Below are positions 47,201 to 55,246 of a stretch of 64,000 nt of DNA, piece by piece. Source of the DNA: Phycisphaerae bacterium (lineage in GTDB: Bacteria > Chloroflexota > Anaerolineae > 4572-78 > J111); the NCBI GenBank assembly GCA_028285035.1, contig JANQQF010000090.1, positions 51,642-115,641 on the forward strand, in the 5' to 3' direction. Each line of letters begins with the position of its first letter. Position 1 is the stretch's first letter. The position numbers and the translations under genes were made by a program. The notes beneath the pieces are model-generated. The model was not told the origin of the DNA and made no database searches. It saw only the letters and a list, made by a program, of their open reading frames with translations.

Positions 47201-50200
47201 TTCTGATGAGCGTAGGCATCAAGGGCGGTTTGACGCACCTGCTTGAGTAACTCGGCAAAACTGGGGTTGTCAGCTAAGTCGGTCCGTAAGGCCAAGGTAT
47301 TCAAGAAGAGGCCGATCAGATCTTTGCTTTCCGAACGATTACGATTGGCAATCGGGCTACCAATGACAATGTCAGTTTGATGGGTATACCGATACAGTTG
47401 GGTGGCAAAGACAGCCAGCAAGGTCATAAACATCGTCGTCTCAGTCTGCGTGTTTAAGGTTTGCAGCTTAGCCGCCAACTCCCCTGAGATCGACCGTGAA
47501 ACGAGCGTTCCCTTAAAACGCTGCTGCCGGGGGCGAACAAAATCAGTGGGCAGTTGCAACAGCGGCTCAAGATTGTCTAATTGTTCGGTCCAATAGGTCA
47601 ACTCTTTGGCTTGGCTCTCGCTGCTGAAGTTTTCGCGCTGCCAATGGGCGTAGTCAGTGTATTGAATCGTTAGATCAGGCAGTGTTGGCTTGGTTTGATT
47701 AAGTTGTGCTTCATACAAAGCAGCGAGTTCACGCCAGAAGATTTCACTCGACCATTCATCGGAGATGATGTGATGCAAGATGAGGACAATCAGGTGCGTC
47801 TTATCATCCACCTTCAACAATTTGAGCCGGAGCAAAACATCTTGATTCAGATCAAACGGTGCTTGAGCCGCTTCGATGATATGTTGTTGTGCTTGTGCTT
47901 CACGCTCTGCGGCCGGAACATCTAGCAAATCGATGATCGGCAGCGTTAAATTTAGGTGAGGCTCAATAACCTGAACCGTTTCCCCGTCCTGCACATCAAA
48001 GGTGGTTCGCAAAATGTCGTGTCGTTGTACTACGGTGTTCAGGCTGACTTCCAGGGCAGCAACATCTAACTCACCCTCCAGCCTGACCGCACCATGAATA
48101 TTATAAGCGGCGCTCCCTGGCTCCAGTTGATCCAAGAACCAGAGCCGTTCTTGAGCGAAGGACAAGCGATTGATGGCATCGGCGGGACGTTTGGAAATGC
48201 TTTGCTCGACGATTTTATTTTCGGGGGTACTACTTTCGACAATTGCCGCCAACTCTGCAACCGTTGGAGTTTCAAAGAATTGCTGTAGGCTCAAGTTGAC
48301 GTCTAAAATCTCACGAGCCTGAACCATCACTTTAATGACTGAGAGCGAATGCCCGCCTAAATCAAAGAAGTTATCTTGTGTCCCAACTTTTTCAACGCCA
48401 AGCACATTTTGCCAAATCGTCGCCAATTGTTCTTCCGAAGCCGTCGTGGGTGCAACAAATGACTCATTTAACTCAGGTCGACTTTGTTCTGGTAATGGTA
48501 GAGCCAGTCGGTTGAGTTTACCCGCTGGGGTCAACGGAAACTTGTCCAGGAACATAAAGAGATTGGGCACCATATATTCTGGCAAGTCGTTCTTCAGGCT
48601 ATTTCGTAAATCGACAGTGTTTGGTTGCTTTCCCGAAACAGACGGAATGATGTAGCTTACCAGTTTTTGATCGCCATCAGCATCAGTATGCGCCACCACG
48701 ACGGTCTCTTTGACGGCTTTCTGTCGACGCAAAGTTGCTTCGATTTCGCCCAGCTCAATGCGAATGCCCCGAATTTTGACCTGATGATCAACCCGACCTA
48801 AAAATTCGATGCGGCCGTCGGTTCGGTAACGGGCCAAGTCGCCCGTTTTGTAGAGGCGGGCCGTGGGGTCATCACTGAAAGGGTTAGCAATAAATCGCTC
48901 GGCGGTCAACTCAGGCTTGTTCAAATAGCCCGCTGCGACACCAACGCCACCGATGTGCAACTCGCCCGCTACCCCAATGGGAGCCAGCTGACCCACCCCA
49001 TCCAAAATGTGGACCTGCACATTGCTCAAAGCGCGGCCAATGGGCACCGTGCCACTCTCATAATCAGCTTCACAGATCTCATAGGTCGCGTTGATTGAGC
49101 CTTCGGTTGGACCATAACCATTGACAATTTTTGGGCCAGAGCAAGCATCGTAAAATCGTTGCAACAGACTTAAGGGAAGAACCTCGCCCCCACACCAAAT
49201 ATATCGCAGCGAGCTACAAGCATCAGCAAAATTTGGCTCAGCCATAAACAGTTGTAGAAGTGAAGGAATAAAGTGAATGACCGTAATCTGCTCTTGCTTC
49301 ATCAGCTCCATCAGGTACACATTATCTTTTTGCGCCCCAGGCCGCGCCATCACTAGCCTTGCGCCTGAAATGAGTGGCAGGAAAAATTCCCAAACCGAAG
49401 CATCAAAGCTAAATGAGGCCTTTTGCAATACATTGTCGTTGGGTGTGATGTCCAACGTTTCTTTAGCCCACAATACCCGATTGGCCAAACCGCGATGTCG
49501 AAGCATGACCCCTTTTGGTTTCCCCGTCGAGCCAGAGGTGTACATCACATAAATCAATGAGTCGGGGGTTGTGCTGCGCGCAGGATTTTCAATCGATAAT
49601 TGTGAAATATCAGCCCACAAGCGATCAACACAAATAATATCAGCATCACTCGTTGGTAAATTATCTTTGATCTCACTCTGCGTCATCAAAAATGGAAGCT
49701 GAGTATCCTCGATCATGTATTGCAGACGTGTCTGTGGAAAACTTGGATCAAGCGGGACATAGGCCCCACCCGCTTTGAGAATGCCCAAGATGGTCACCGC
49801 CATCTCTACAGAACGTTCCATACAAATCCCAACCAACATTTCTGGTTGCAGCCCTAAACTCAACAGATGATGGGCCAATTGATTAGCCCGCTTGTTGAGT
49901 TGGTGGTAGCTGAGTTGTTCGGCATCATATTGCAAGGCGATGTTATCTGGGTATTGCAGAGCCTGCGCCTCGAAATGATCGATCAACGTTTGATCCAAAG
50001 TGTAGGTGGCGGTAGTTTTGTTGAAATCGTTCAACAGGAGATCTTTTTCCTGCGCAGTGAGCAAGCCAATCTCGCTAATTTTCTGCTCACGATCTTCAAG
50101 CAGGTGATCAAATAGCTGCAGGAAATGCTCGATAGCCCAAATTTGTTGTTGGTCAGAAAAAACAGAGCAGTTGAAATCAAACTGAAGCTTGATGCTATCC

Positions 50201-51411
50201 GCGCCCCGAAAATCGTGGACCTGCATCCGTAGCCCGTGATTACTGTCGCCGTAGCCAGAGTGGATCCAGTTGTATTCGGTCGGGAAGCCATTAAATTCAG
50301 TGAAAGGGGCGGTGATGTAGTTGAGCATCACCTCATAGGTTTTATTTGAAACCAGGCTACCTGTACCCGGTTGGGTGTGTCGGAAGGTTGAAAAACACTC
50401 TTTTAGCCCTTGTTTGAGCAAAGACAAAAAGGTATCATCCTCATCAATCTCCATCTGTAGTAAACACATCTCCATCAAAATACCAATGGTCTTCTTGAAT
50501 GCAGCCGAAGGACGATTATTAAAGGGCGTGCCAATGGCCAAGTGGGTATTGCCGCTGATCTTGTGGAGATAAACAAATAGTAGGGTTGAAAAGATATTAA
50601 AGATCGACAGTTCAGGGGTCAAAGCCTGCACACCCTTTTCCGTGGTGATCTCTCGCAATTTTTGTGTTCGCTCTGGCCCCAAATCAAAATCAACCCGCTG
50701 AATATCAGACTCATTTTTTGCTAAGAGTTGGCCGTAAAATCGAAGTGGCTCGGGAGGGGTGGCCAATTTTTCCTGCCAATACTTCTCTACCTTTTGATAC
50801 TTTTTGGAGTGACGAAAGTCACGCTCAAAGACAACATAATCCTGAAAAGCAGGCAAGGGCTCTAAATTATCTAATTGTCCAGCCAATGCCTGTTGATAAA
50901 GCTGATTGACTTGCTGATAAATCAGAGCTGTTGAGGCACCATCGGTAATAATGTGATGGCGATTGAGATACCAAATATGGTGATCTGAGGCCAACTTAAT
51001 GAGAGCCGAGTCAAAGAGGCATCCCCCCAAATTAAGGTATCGTAATTTGCGTTCAGTTTCCCAAATTTGATAGGCAATCTCAGGGTTTTGCTCGGTTGAA
51101 AAATCAAAAAAGTCTAACGTGTACACAAACTCGGACAAAACGCGCTGATGGGGCACGCCATCCATTTCCCCAATAATCGTACGCATTGCATCACTCCGAT
51201 TAATCAACGCTTGAAATGCCTGTTGAAAGGAGGACACCTCGATCGGACCAGAGACTGAAAAGGTTCGAATCATACTGTAGAGTGGAGTACCAGGATTGAG
51301 TTGTTGGCCCAGCCAAATCGAAAATTGGCTCTGTGTTAAATTTGAATTTTCAAGTAAGTTGTCTGGGTTATTTATATTTTGTGGGGGTACGTTTAGTGTA
51401 GCTTCAATCAC
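44236..51411 (-). CDS. Two-module NRPS, C-A-T-C-A-T-TE
   Basis: 2391 residues. C1 about 25-455 with HHIITDG (152-158). A1 about 470-965 with TSGSTGKPKG (625-634). T1 serine 1022 (GGHSL). C2 about 1080-1510 with HHIISDE (1213-1219). A2 about 1540-2035. T2 serine 2083 (GGQSL). TE from about 2140 with GGICSGG, whose nucleophile is Cys2211 and not serine, then His2358. By-eye specificity codes are DAWHWGGIN for A1, close to the glutamate code DAWHFGGVDK, and DSVLMAEVW for A2, which I cannot place. There are no epimerisation or methylation domains. Because C1 comes first, the enzyme needs an acyl donor from outside; the adjacent carrier protein and its loading enzymes fit. An acidic insertion (2264-2288) lies in the TE lid. 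Confidence 0.93.
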   Translation of the reverse strand: MIEATLNVPPQNINNPDNLLENSNLTQSQFSIWLGQQLNPGTPLYSMIRTFSVSGPIEVSSFQQAFQALINRSDAMRTIIGEMDGVPHQRVLSEFVYTLDFFDFSTEQNPEIAYQIWETERKLRYLNLGGCLFDSALIKLASDHHIWYLNRHHIITDGASTALIYQQVNQLYQQALAGQLDNLEPLPAFQDYVVFERDFRHSKKYQKVEKYWQEKLATPPEPLRFYGQLLAKNESDIQRVDFDLGPERTQKLREITTEKGVQALTPELSIFNIFSTLLFVYLHKISGNTHLAIGTPFNNRPSAAFKKTIGILMEMCLLQMEIDEDDTFLSLLKQGLKECFSTFRHTQPGTGSLVSNKTYEVMLNYITAPFTEFNGFPTEYNWIHSGYGDSNHGLRMQVHDFRGADSIKLQFDFNCSVFSDQQQIWAIEHFLQLFDHLLEDREQKISEIGLLTAQEKDLLLNDFNKTTATYTLDQTLIDHFEAQALQYPDNIALQYDAEQLSYHQLNKRANQLAHHLLSLGLQPEMLVGICMERSVEMAVTILGILKAGGAYVPLDPSFPQTRLQYMIEDTQLPFLMTQSEIKDNLPTSDADIICVDRLWADISQLSIENPARSTTPDSLIYVMYTSGSTGKPKGVMLRHRGLANRVLWAKETLDITPNDNVLQKASFSFDASVWEFFLPLISGARLVMARPGAQKDNVYLMELMKQEQITVIHFIPSLLQLFMAEPNFADACSSLRYIWCGGEVLPLSLLQRFYDACSGPKIVNGYGPTEGSINATYEICEADYESGTVPIGRALSNVQVHILDGVGQLAPIGVAGELHIGGVGVAAGYLNKPELTAERFIANPFSDDPTARLYKTGDLARYRTDGRIEFLGRVDHQVKIRGIRIELGEIEATLRRQKAVKETVVVAHTDADGDQKLVSYIIPSVSGKQPNTVDLRNSLKNDLPEYMVPNLFMFLDKFPLTPAGKLNRLALPLPEQSRPELNESFVAPTTASEEQLATIWQNVLGVEKVGTQDNFFDLGGHSLSVIKVMVQAREILDVNLSLQQFFETPTVAELAAIVESSTPENKIVEQSISKRPADAINRLSFAQERLWFLDQLEPGSAAYNIHGAVRLEGELDVAALEVSLNTVVQRHDILRTTFDVQDGETVQVIEPHLNLTLPIIDLLDVPAAEREAQAQQHIIEAAQAPFDLNQDVLLRLKLLKVDDKTHLIVLILHHIISDEWSSEIFWRELAALYEAQLNQTKPTLPDLTIQYTDYAHWQRENFSSESQAKELTYWTEQLDNLEPLLQLPTDFVRPRQQRFKGTLVSRSISGELAAKLQTLNTQTETTMFMTLLAVFATQLYRYTHQTDIVIGSPIANRNRSESKDLIGLFLNTLALRTDLADNPSFAELLKQVRQTALDAYAHQNMPFEKLVEELKVERNTAFNPIFQVMFVYQQKSEGLPDFPGLTLSRMPLVDSGTAKFDLTLFVHEDHDGLQVAFEYNSDLFKAETVERMLGHYQTLLENIVDNPQQTVGELPLLTSPETQQMLVDWNKTDAEFPQEATIHQLIEVHSENTPDAIALKFGDERLSYAEFNQRAEILAAYLQNQNVGPNVFVAICMERSIEMFVSILAVLKAGGAYVPLDPSYPAERLSFVLADTQAPVLLTQAKVLPNIPESEATTICVDRDWDAIATIDTSNLTQQTQPSDLAYVIYTSGSTGKPKGVPITHRNLVHSTTARLNYYPERIESFLLLSSFAFDSSIVGIFGTLCEGGTLVLPPQGGEQEIQSIASLIAQHQASHLLALPSLYNLLLQYAQAEQLKSLRVVMVAGEACPKNLIALHYQQLPKATLYNEYGPTEGTVWSTVYRIPVDESHNQVPIGRPIANMQTYILNEQRQPLPIGVPGELYIGGVGLAEGYLNRPELTAEKFVPHPFCEDRDCRLYRTGDLVRYLPDGNIEFLGRVDNQVKIRGYRIELDEIGEAMRQHPAIQDAVVIVAGEEANKQLVGYLAGEVTALPSSAELKEFLQDRLPDYMVPLIFVPLPALPLTPNGKVDRRALPQPNLSELMADADTLARDVLEFQLTRIWEDVLKLERVGVHDNFFELGGQSLLAVRLINEIEQQIGQELPLAALFQAPTISQLAEILRNEGWDISQNSLVTIQAGEQDEKAPLYLVPGNLGNVFTDLGLVARHLTPDQPLYGLQDGVNIPSQVKAMAAHYIKEIQAVQAEGPYFLGGICSGGVVAYEMAQQLHDQGEEVGMLALVEAFPHENRLKSVWSLFQRIAGRFFGGNDDEADENETEVVESAEAADEGEGKSLKERVEFLRLKAKVVTNMLSVTRYNLKPYNGPIDIYMCEESFDSPYKPHLSWQRVAAGGIEMHQIPGTHNDITGDHGFDISEEVMADLARQLTARMAETTSK

Positions 51412-51440
51412 GATTCAGTCTCTCTTTTGAAAAGAGCTAC

Positions 51441-51501
51441 GTGATAATTGACTAAGCCTCTTTAATTAGCCAATTATCACACAAACAATTTTCATTTGTG
51501 T
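51441..51501. promoter_or_regulatory. Two inverted repeats between carrier-protein and NRPS genes
   Basis: GTGATAATTG (51441-51450) pairs perfectly with CAATTATCAC (51471-51480). A second repeat, ACACAAA (51479-51485) with TTTGTGT (51495-51501), overlaps it by two bases, so the two stems exclude each other. Within a co-directional operon this could be an attenuator, a processing site or a regulator site. Confidence 0.45.
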
Positions 51502-51537
51502 TCTCAGTCTCCCTAAGAAGGGTGGCTCAAAAAACAA

Positions 51538-51810
51538 TTAGTTTCGTTGGCGACTAATATATTGGGTAATCATGTTAACGGTTTGAAAGTTCTCAATGGT
51601 CACATCTTCTGGGGAAACATCCACACCAAACTCTTCTTCTAAAAAGTTGATGAGTTGCATCACACCCAACGAATCGATCAAGCCAGAGGTCAACAATCGA
51701 TCTTCTGCGGTGAGCGTAATGTCTTCATAGTCGTGCAACAGTTCTTCCGTGATAAATTGAGTAATGTTTGCTTCCACAATACTTTCTCCTTTTTTATTAA
51801 CTAGAGACAC
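51538..51810 (-). CDS. Stand-alone carrier protein (ACP/PCP)
   Basis: 90 residues with the phosphopantetheine site in LIDSLGVMQL (Ser47). The following helices (FLEEEFGVDVSPEDV) are typical of small acyl or peptidyl carrier proteins. It lies next to the NRPS, whose first domain is a C domain, so it probably supplies the starter unit. With the adenylating and dehydrogenase genes it forms the trio known from pyrrole pathways (PltF/PltE/PltL, PigI/PigA/PigG). Its start lies inside the end of the PLP enzyme gene (10 bp overlap). Confidence 0.85.
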   Translation of the reverse strand: MSLVNKKGESIVEANITQFITEELLHDYEDITLTAEDRLLTSGLIDSLGVMQLINFLEEEFGVDVSPEDVTIENFQTVNMITQYISRQRN

Positions 51811-53090
51811 GCTAAGGCGTCTTCAAAATCAGCAATTAAATCATCCAACGGTTCGAAACCGAGGCTAAAGCGCATCAAGGTGTCACTTATGCCCAACTTT
51901 TGCCGTTCACTTTCACTTTGATGATAATATGTAAAGATACTGCATTGCTCAATCATTGAGTGCTGCGAGCCAAAGTTGCTACCGATGTACGGGATACGCA
52001 TTGCATCAACAAATTTGGCTGCTTCAGTCTTGGATGCGTGCAGCTCAAAACTGATGACCCCACCGTGGCCTTTGAGATATTTCTGGCCTAGATAAAAATG
52101 GGGGTGGGTGGGCAAGCCTGTGTAAAATACCCGGCTCACTTTCGGATGATCCTGCAAGTACTCAGCCAATATCTGGGTCGATTGATTGATATAATCCATC
52201 CGCATCTTCAGCGTGGCCAAACTGCGATTTAGCAGAAAAGCGCTGTTCGGATCAATGACCGTGCCCATAATGTTTCTAAAGTTACGAACGGTTTCGATCA
52301 ATTCTTTTGAACCAGCAATACTCCCAGCCAGCAAATCAGCGTGCCCACCGATATATTTACTACAGCTATGGATAACCAAATCGACCCCGAATCGTTTAGC
52401 ATCAAAATTGACGGGACTGGAAAAGGTGGGATCCACAATGAGGAGGGTGTTGGGATGTAGTTGCTTCTTGATGGCTTCGATATCAATCAGGTACAAATGC
52501 GGGTTAGATGGGGCTTCCAAAAAGACGATTCGGGTATCAGGAGTATAACTCTCCTCAAAATTCGCCACAAATTGCTCTGGGGTTGATCCAAAAACAGGGA
52601 CAGCTTCTACCCCATAACGCGGCAGAACATTCAAGAAAAATTTGTAGGTGTTGCGATAACAATTACCAGAGAAGAGAATACGATCACCCTCTTTGACCAA
52701 GCTGAGAATGCTTGTTGTTATGGCACTCATCCCTGAGCGAAACAGCAGACAAGACTGGTACCCATTTAATTTAGCCAATGTTTGCTCTGGCTCCAGCCAA
52801 GTCGGATTGTCATATCGACCATAACGCCCCAATTCAACTTCTTTTTCGTGATACTGAACAACCTCGGCGGTGTCTTTGAAGTAGTAGGTGGCCGTATTGT
52901 AGAGCGGCTCGACCACACTGTTGCTGTATGCCGCTGATTTACCACTGGCCCTTGTCTCCCGTGGCTCCCGAAAATCATAGCCATTGTGAGTGTTAGAATT
53001 TCCATTCTTTCGTTGAGGGTGCATAGCCACATCCTTCGTTTTAATCCCATTACTACCATTTGTTTCAACCAACAGAACCTCTCTACTCAT
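51801..53090 (-). CDS. Cystathionine gamma-synthase/lyase-family PLP enzyme
   Basis: 429 residues with a 50-residue polar N-terminal extension before the usual core. The PLP lysine is Lys245 (HSCSKYIGGHAD), the aspartate pairing with the pyridine is Asp220 (IVDPTFSSP), and YDNPTWLEPEQTLAKLNG matches the family's substrate/cofactor loop. Such enzymes make or break the gamma- or beta-carbon of cysteine, homocysteine or O-activated homoserine. Inside an NRPS operon it could make an unusual amino acid by beta/gamma replacement or elimination. The exact reaction cannot be predicted. Confidence 0.85.
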   Translation of the reverse strand: MSREVLLVETNGSNGIKTKDVAMHPQRKNGNSNTHNGYDFREPRETRASGKSAAYSNSVVEPLYNTATYYFKDTAEVVQYHEKEVELGRYGRYDNPTWLEPEQTLAKLNGYQSCLLFRSGMSAITTSILSLVKEGDRILFSGNCYRNTYKFFLNVLPRYGVEAVPVFGSTPEQFVANFEESYTPDTRIVFLEAPSNPHLYLIDIEAIKKQLHPNTLLIVDPTFSSPVNFDAKRFGVDLVIHSCSKYIGGHADLLAGSIAGSKELIETVRNFRNIMGTVIDPNSAFLLNRSLATLKMRMDYINQSTQILAEYLQDHPKVSRVFYTGLPTHPHFYLGQKYLKGHGGVISFELHASKTEAAKFVDAMRIPYIGSNFGSQHSMIEQCSIFTYYHQSESERQKLGISDTLMRFSLGFEPLDDLIADFEDALACL

Positions 53091-53155
53091 TATCTACATT
53101 CTCCAGATTAACTAATCGATTCGTACACATTCACTAGTTGTTGGACCTAAGATAT

Positions 53156-53590
53156 TTACTCTAACGTTTGTTGAACCGCAGCTGTTTTCGGTGTTTGATC
53201 ATCATAGTCATAACTGAAGGCAATGCCCCAAAACATCAGCAGGATGACTGTATTCGCTAGAACCCACCGTTTAAGTATATCACCATTAAAATTGTTTAGC
53301 AGATAGACCAAGGTCAGAAGTTGCGCGACGGCCAAAGTAAATCCGACATAGAAATCGGTATAAATGCTCGCTGCACTAAAAAGTGCATACCCAACCCACC
53401 AAATTGATGAGTCCGATGTAGCCCGCAAGGCTCGGATCAAAAAATAGATCCAGAAGAGCACAAATGTAGTGAATAGGGCTGTGTGAATTTCAGGGGAATA
53501 ATCAATCCCAAAGTTGGGGCCAAACATTCTTATCAACCACGCTATAACCAAAAGTAATAATCCGATACCTAATTGTTGAATCGCTGTCAT
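53156..53590 (-). CDS. Small integral membrane protein, four helices
   Basis: 144 residues with four predicted membrane helices (about 5-22, 38-55, 65-85 and 110-128). It has no recognised family motif and no catalytic residues. It is placed between the PLP and AMP-ligase genes on the same strand with gaps of 58-65 bp, so it is probably co-expressed. It might be a transport or immunity component, but this is only inference from position. Confidence 0.55.
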   Translation of the reverse strand: MTAIQQLGIGLLLLVIAWLIRMFGPNFGIDYSPEIHTALFTTFVLFWIYFLIRALRATSDSSIWWVGYALFSAASIYTDFYVGFTLAVAQLLTLVYLLNNFNGDILKRWVLANTVILLMFWGIAFSYDYDDQTPKTAAVQQTLE

Positions 53591-53648
53591 AGTTCTATCC
53601 TTCCTCTCGCTACATCATAGCCTACTGACAGATGAATTCTGTCGTTTC

Positions 53649-55235
53649 TTAAGCCACTTCGGGCACCCTCTCCAAAGTACCCGTCGCTTCAGCTTGTAAA
53701 GCCCGTCGATCAATTTTACCGCTTGATGTTCGGGGAAAATCCTGCTTCATATCAATCTGAGTAGGGATGGCGTATCGAGCCAATTGCCCGCTCAAATGCT
53801 TAATCAGTTGTGATTTTTTCAGCACTTCGCCATTTCGGCAGATTACCGCTGCGTGAATATTTTTTGTACCTTCATCATTTGTCACTGGGAAGACGGCGGC
53901 CTCTTCAACCAAGTCGTGTGATAACAACGCCGCTTCGACTTCATCAAGCTCCACCCGATACCCGCGCGTTTTCACCTGTCGGTCCTTGCGCCCCAGAAAA
54001 TCCATCAGGCCATCAGGGCGGACTTGAACTAAATCCCCTGTTCGATAGAACACATCTTGCTGACCGCTGGGTTGAGCGCGATAGTAAAAGGCGCGTTCAT
54101 TCAAATCGGGCCGTCGCCAATAGCCCTGCATCATCGTCGGAGTGCGGATTAACAGCTCCCCAACCTCACCGACAGCCACTCCCTCATCATCCTCATCAAC
54201 AATCAATCCTTCGGTGTTTGGCCAAATTGTGCCAATGGGAATGGGTTGATCTAAGGCCAACGGCTTCGGAATATTGTAGATGGTGCACTGGTTGACCTCG
54301 GCGGGGCCATAGACATTGCTAAATTGCGCATTAGGCCATAAATCCATCAAGGCTTGCATATGCTTGGGGGGAAACGGCTCGCCACCGTACAAAATCCACC
54401 GCAACGAACTCAGATCACGGCTTTCCAGAGCACCCCGCAGGAGCAATTGAATCAAGGCAAAGGGGACAGAATACCACACGCTTAAACGTTCCCGCTCCAT
54501 TAACTCAGACAAGCTGGCTGGGATCAAGGTGTATTCCTCAGGAATAATCACCGTGGTTGCCCCCACCAATGGCCCCGAAAAGTAGTCGAAGGTAGATTGA
54601 TCAAAATGTAGCGGAGGGAAGTTGCTCAGGCGATCTTCATCAGTTAGCTCATAAACATCCGCGGCCAATTTGGCATAACTCAAACCGCTTTTGTGTGTGT
54701 GGACCATTCCTTTGGGTTCGCCCGTCGAGCCAGAGGTGTACATCAAATAGGCCATATCCTGCTCAATCAAATTGACCTCAGGCGAGGTTTCAGGCAACTG
54801 ATACACCATATCCCACGATACAGCCTGTAGTGGCGCTTCAATATTTTCAACACCGATTACCCATTCCAGCGGTGTGTTCCCAGCCACTTTTTGCAGCGTT
54901 TTAACTTTGCTGGGTTCAGAAATCAAGTGACGAATTTCGCAATCACGTAAAATGAACTCTAACCGTGACGGCGGCATTTTCGGATCTAGGGGAACATAGG
55001 CCGCACCGGCATGCATAATCCCGTAGATTGCAATGGCCGACTCCAAGCTTTTGTGTAGGAAGATACCTACGCGATCACCACGCCGAACCCCTTTGGCTTG
55101 CAAGGCTTGGGCCAATTGATTCATTCGTGCCTTCAATTCGGCGTAAGTCAGACTTTGATCGTGAAATCGAAAGGCATCTTTGTCAGGATATTGTGTTGCA
55201 CTGTTTTCAATGATTTGTGATAACACGTAAATCAT
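53649..55235 (-). CDS. Stand-alone adenylating enzyme, prolyl-carrier-protein ligase-like
   Basis: 528 residues of the ANL superfamily. A3 motif YTSGSTGEPKG (167-177), A5 region VYGPAEVNQC (308-317) and A10 SSGKIDRRAL near 515. The GPAEVNQC wording is what I know from L-proline--carrier-protein ligases of the pyrrole pathway (PltF, PigI, RedM) and differs from the GPTE of ordinary A domains. The by-eye pocket code is DQFYLGVQC. The role proposed is to activate proline as AMP ester and load it on the 90-residue carrier. It begins 11 bp after the dehydrogenase gene. Confidence 0.7.
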   Translation of the reverse strand: MIYVLSQIIENSATQYPDKDAFRFHDQSLTYAELKARMNQLAQALQAKGVRRGDRVGIFLHKSLESAIAIYGIMHAGAAYVPLDPKMPPSRLEFILRDCEIRHLISEPSKVKTLQKVAGNTPLEWVIGVENIEAPLQAVSWDMVYQLPETSPEVNLIEQDMAYLMYTSGSTGEPKGMVHTHKSGLSYAKLAADVYELTDEDRLSNFPPLHFDQSTFDYFSGPLVGATTVIIPEEYTLIPASLSELMERERLSVWYSVPFALIQLLLRGALESRDLSSLRWILYGGEPFPPKHMQALMDLWPNAQFSNVYGPAEVNQCTIYNIPKPLALDQPIPIGTIWPNTEGLIVDEDDEGVAVGEVGELLIRTPTMMQGYWRRPDLNERAFYYRAQPSGQQDVFYRTGDLVQVRPDGLMDFLGRKDRQVKTRGYRVELDEVEAALLSHDLVEEAAVFPVTNDEGTKNIHAAVICRNGEVLKKSQLIKHLSGQLARYAIPTQIDMKQDFPRTSSGKIDRRALQAEATGTLERVPEVA

Positions 55236-55246
55236 AACGTTGTCCT

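Noticed and set aside
48094..50909. Several 60-110 codon plus-strand frames inside the NRPS
   Set aside because: They are antisense to well-supported NRPS domains and show no homology.
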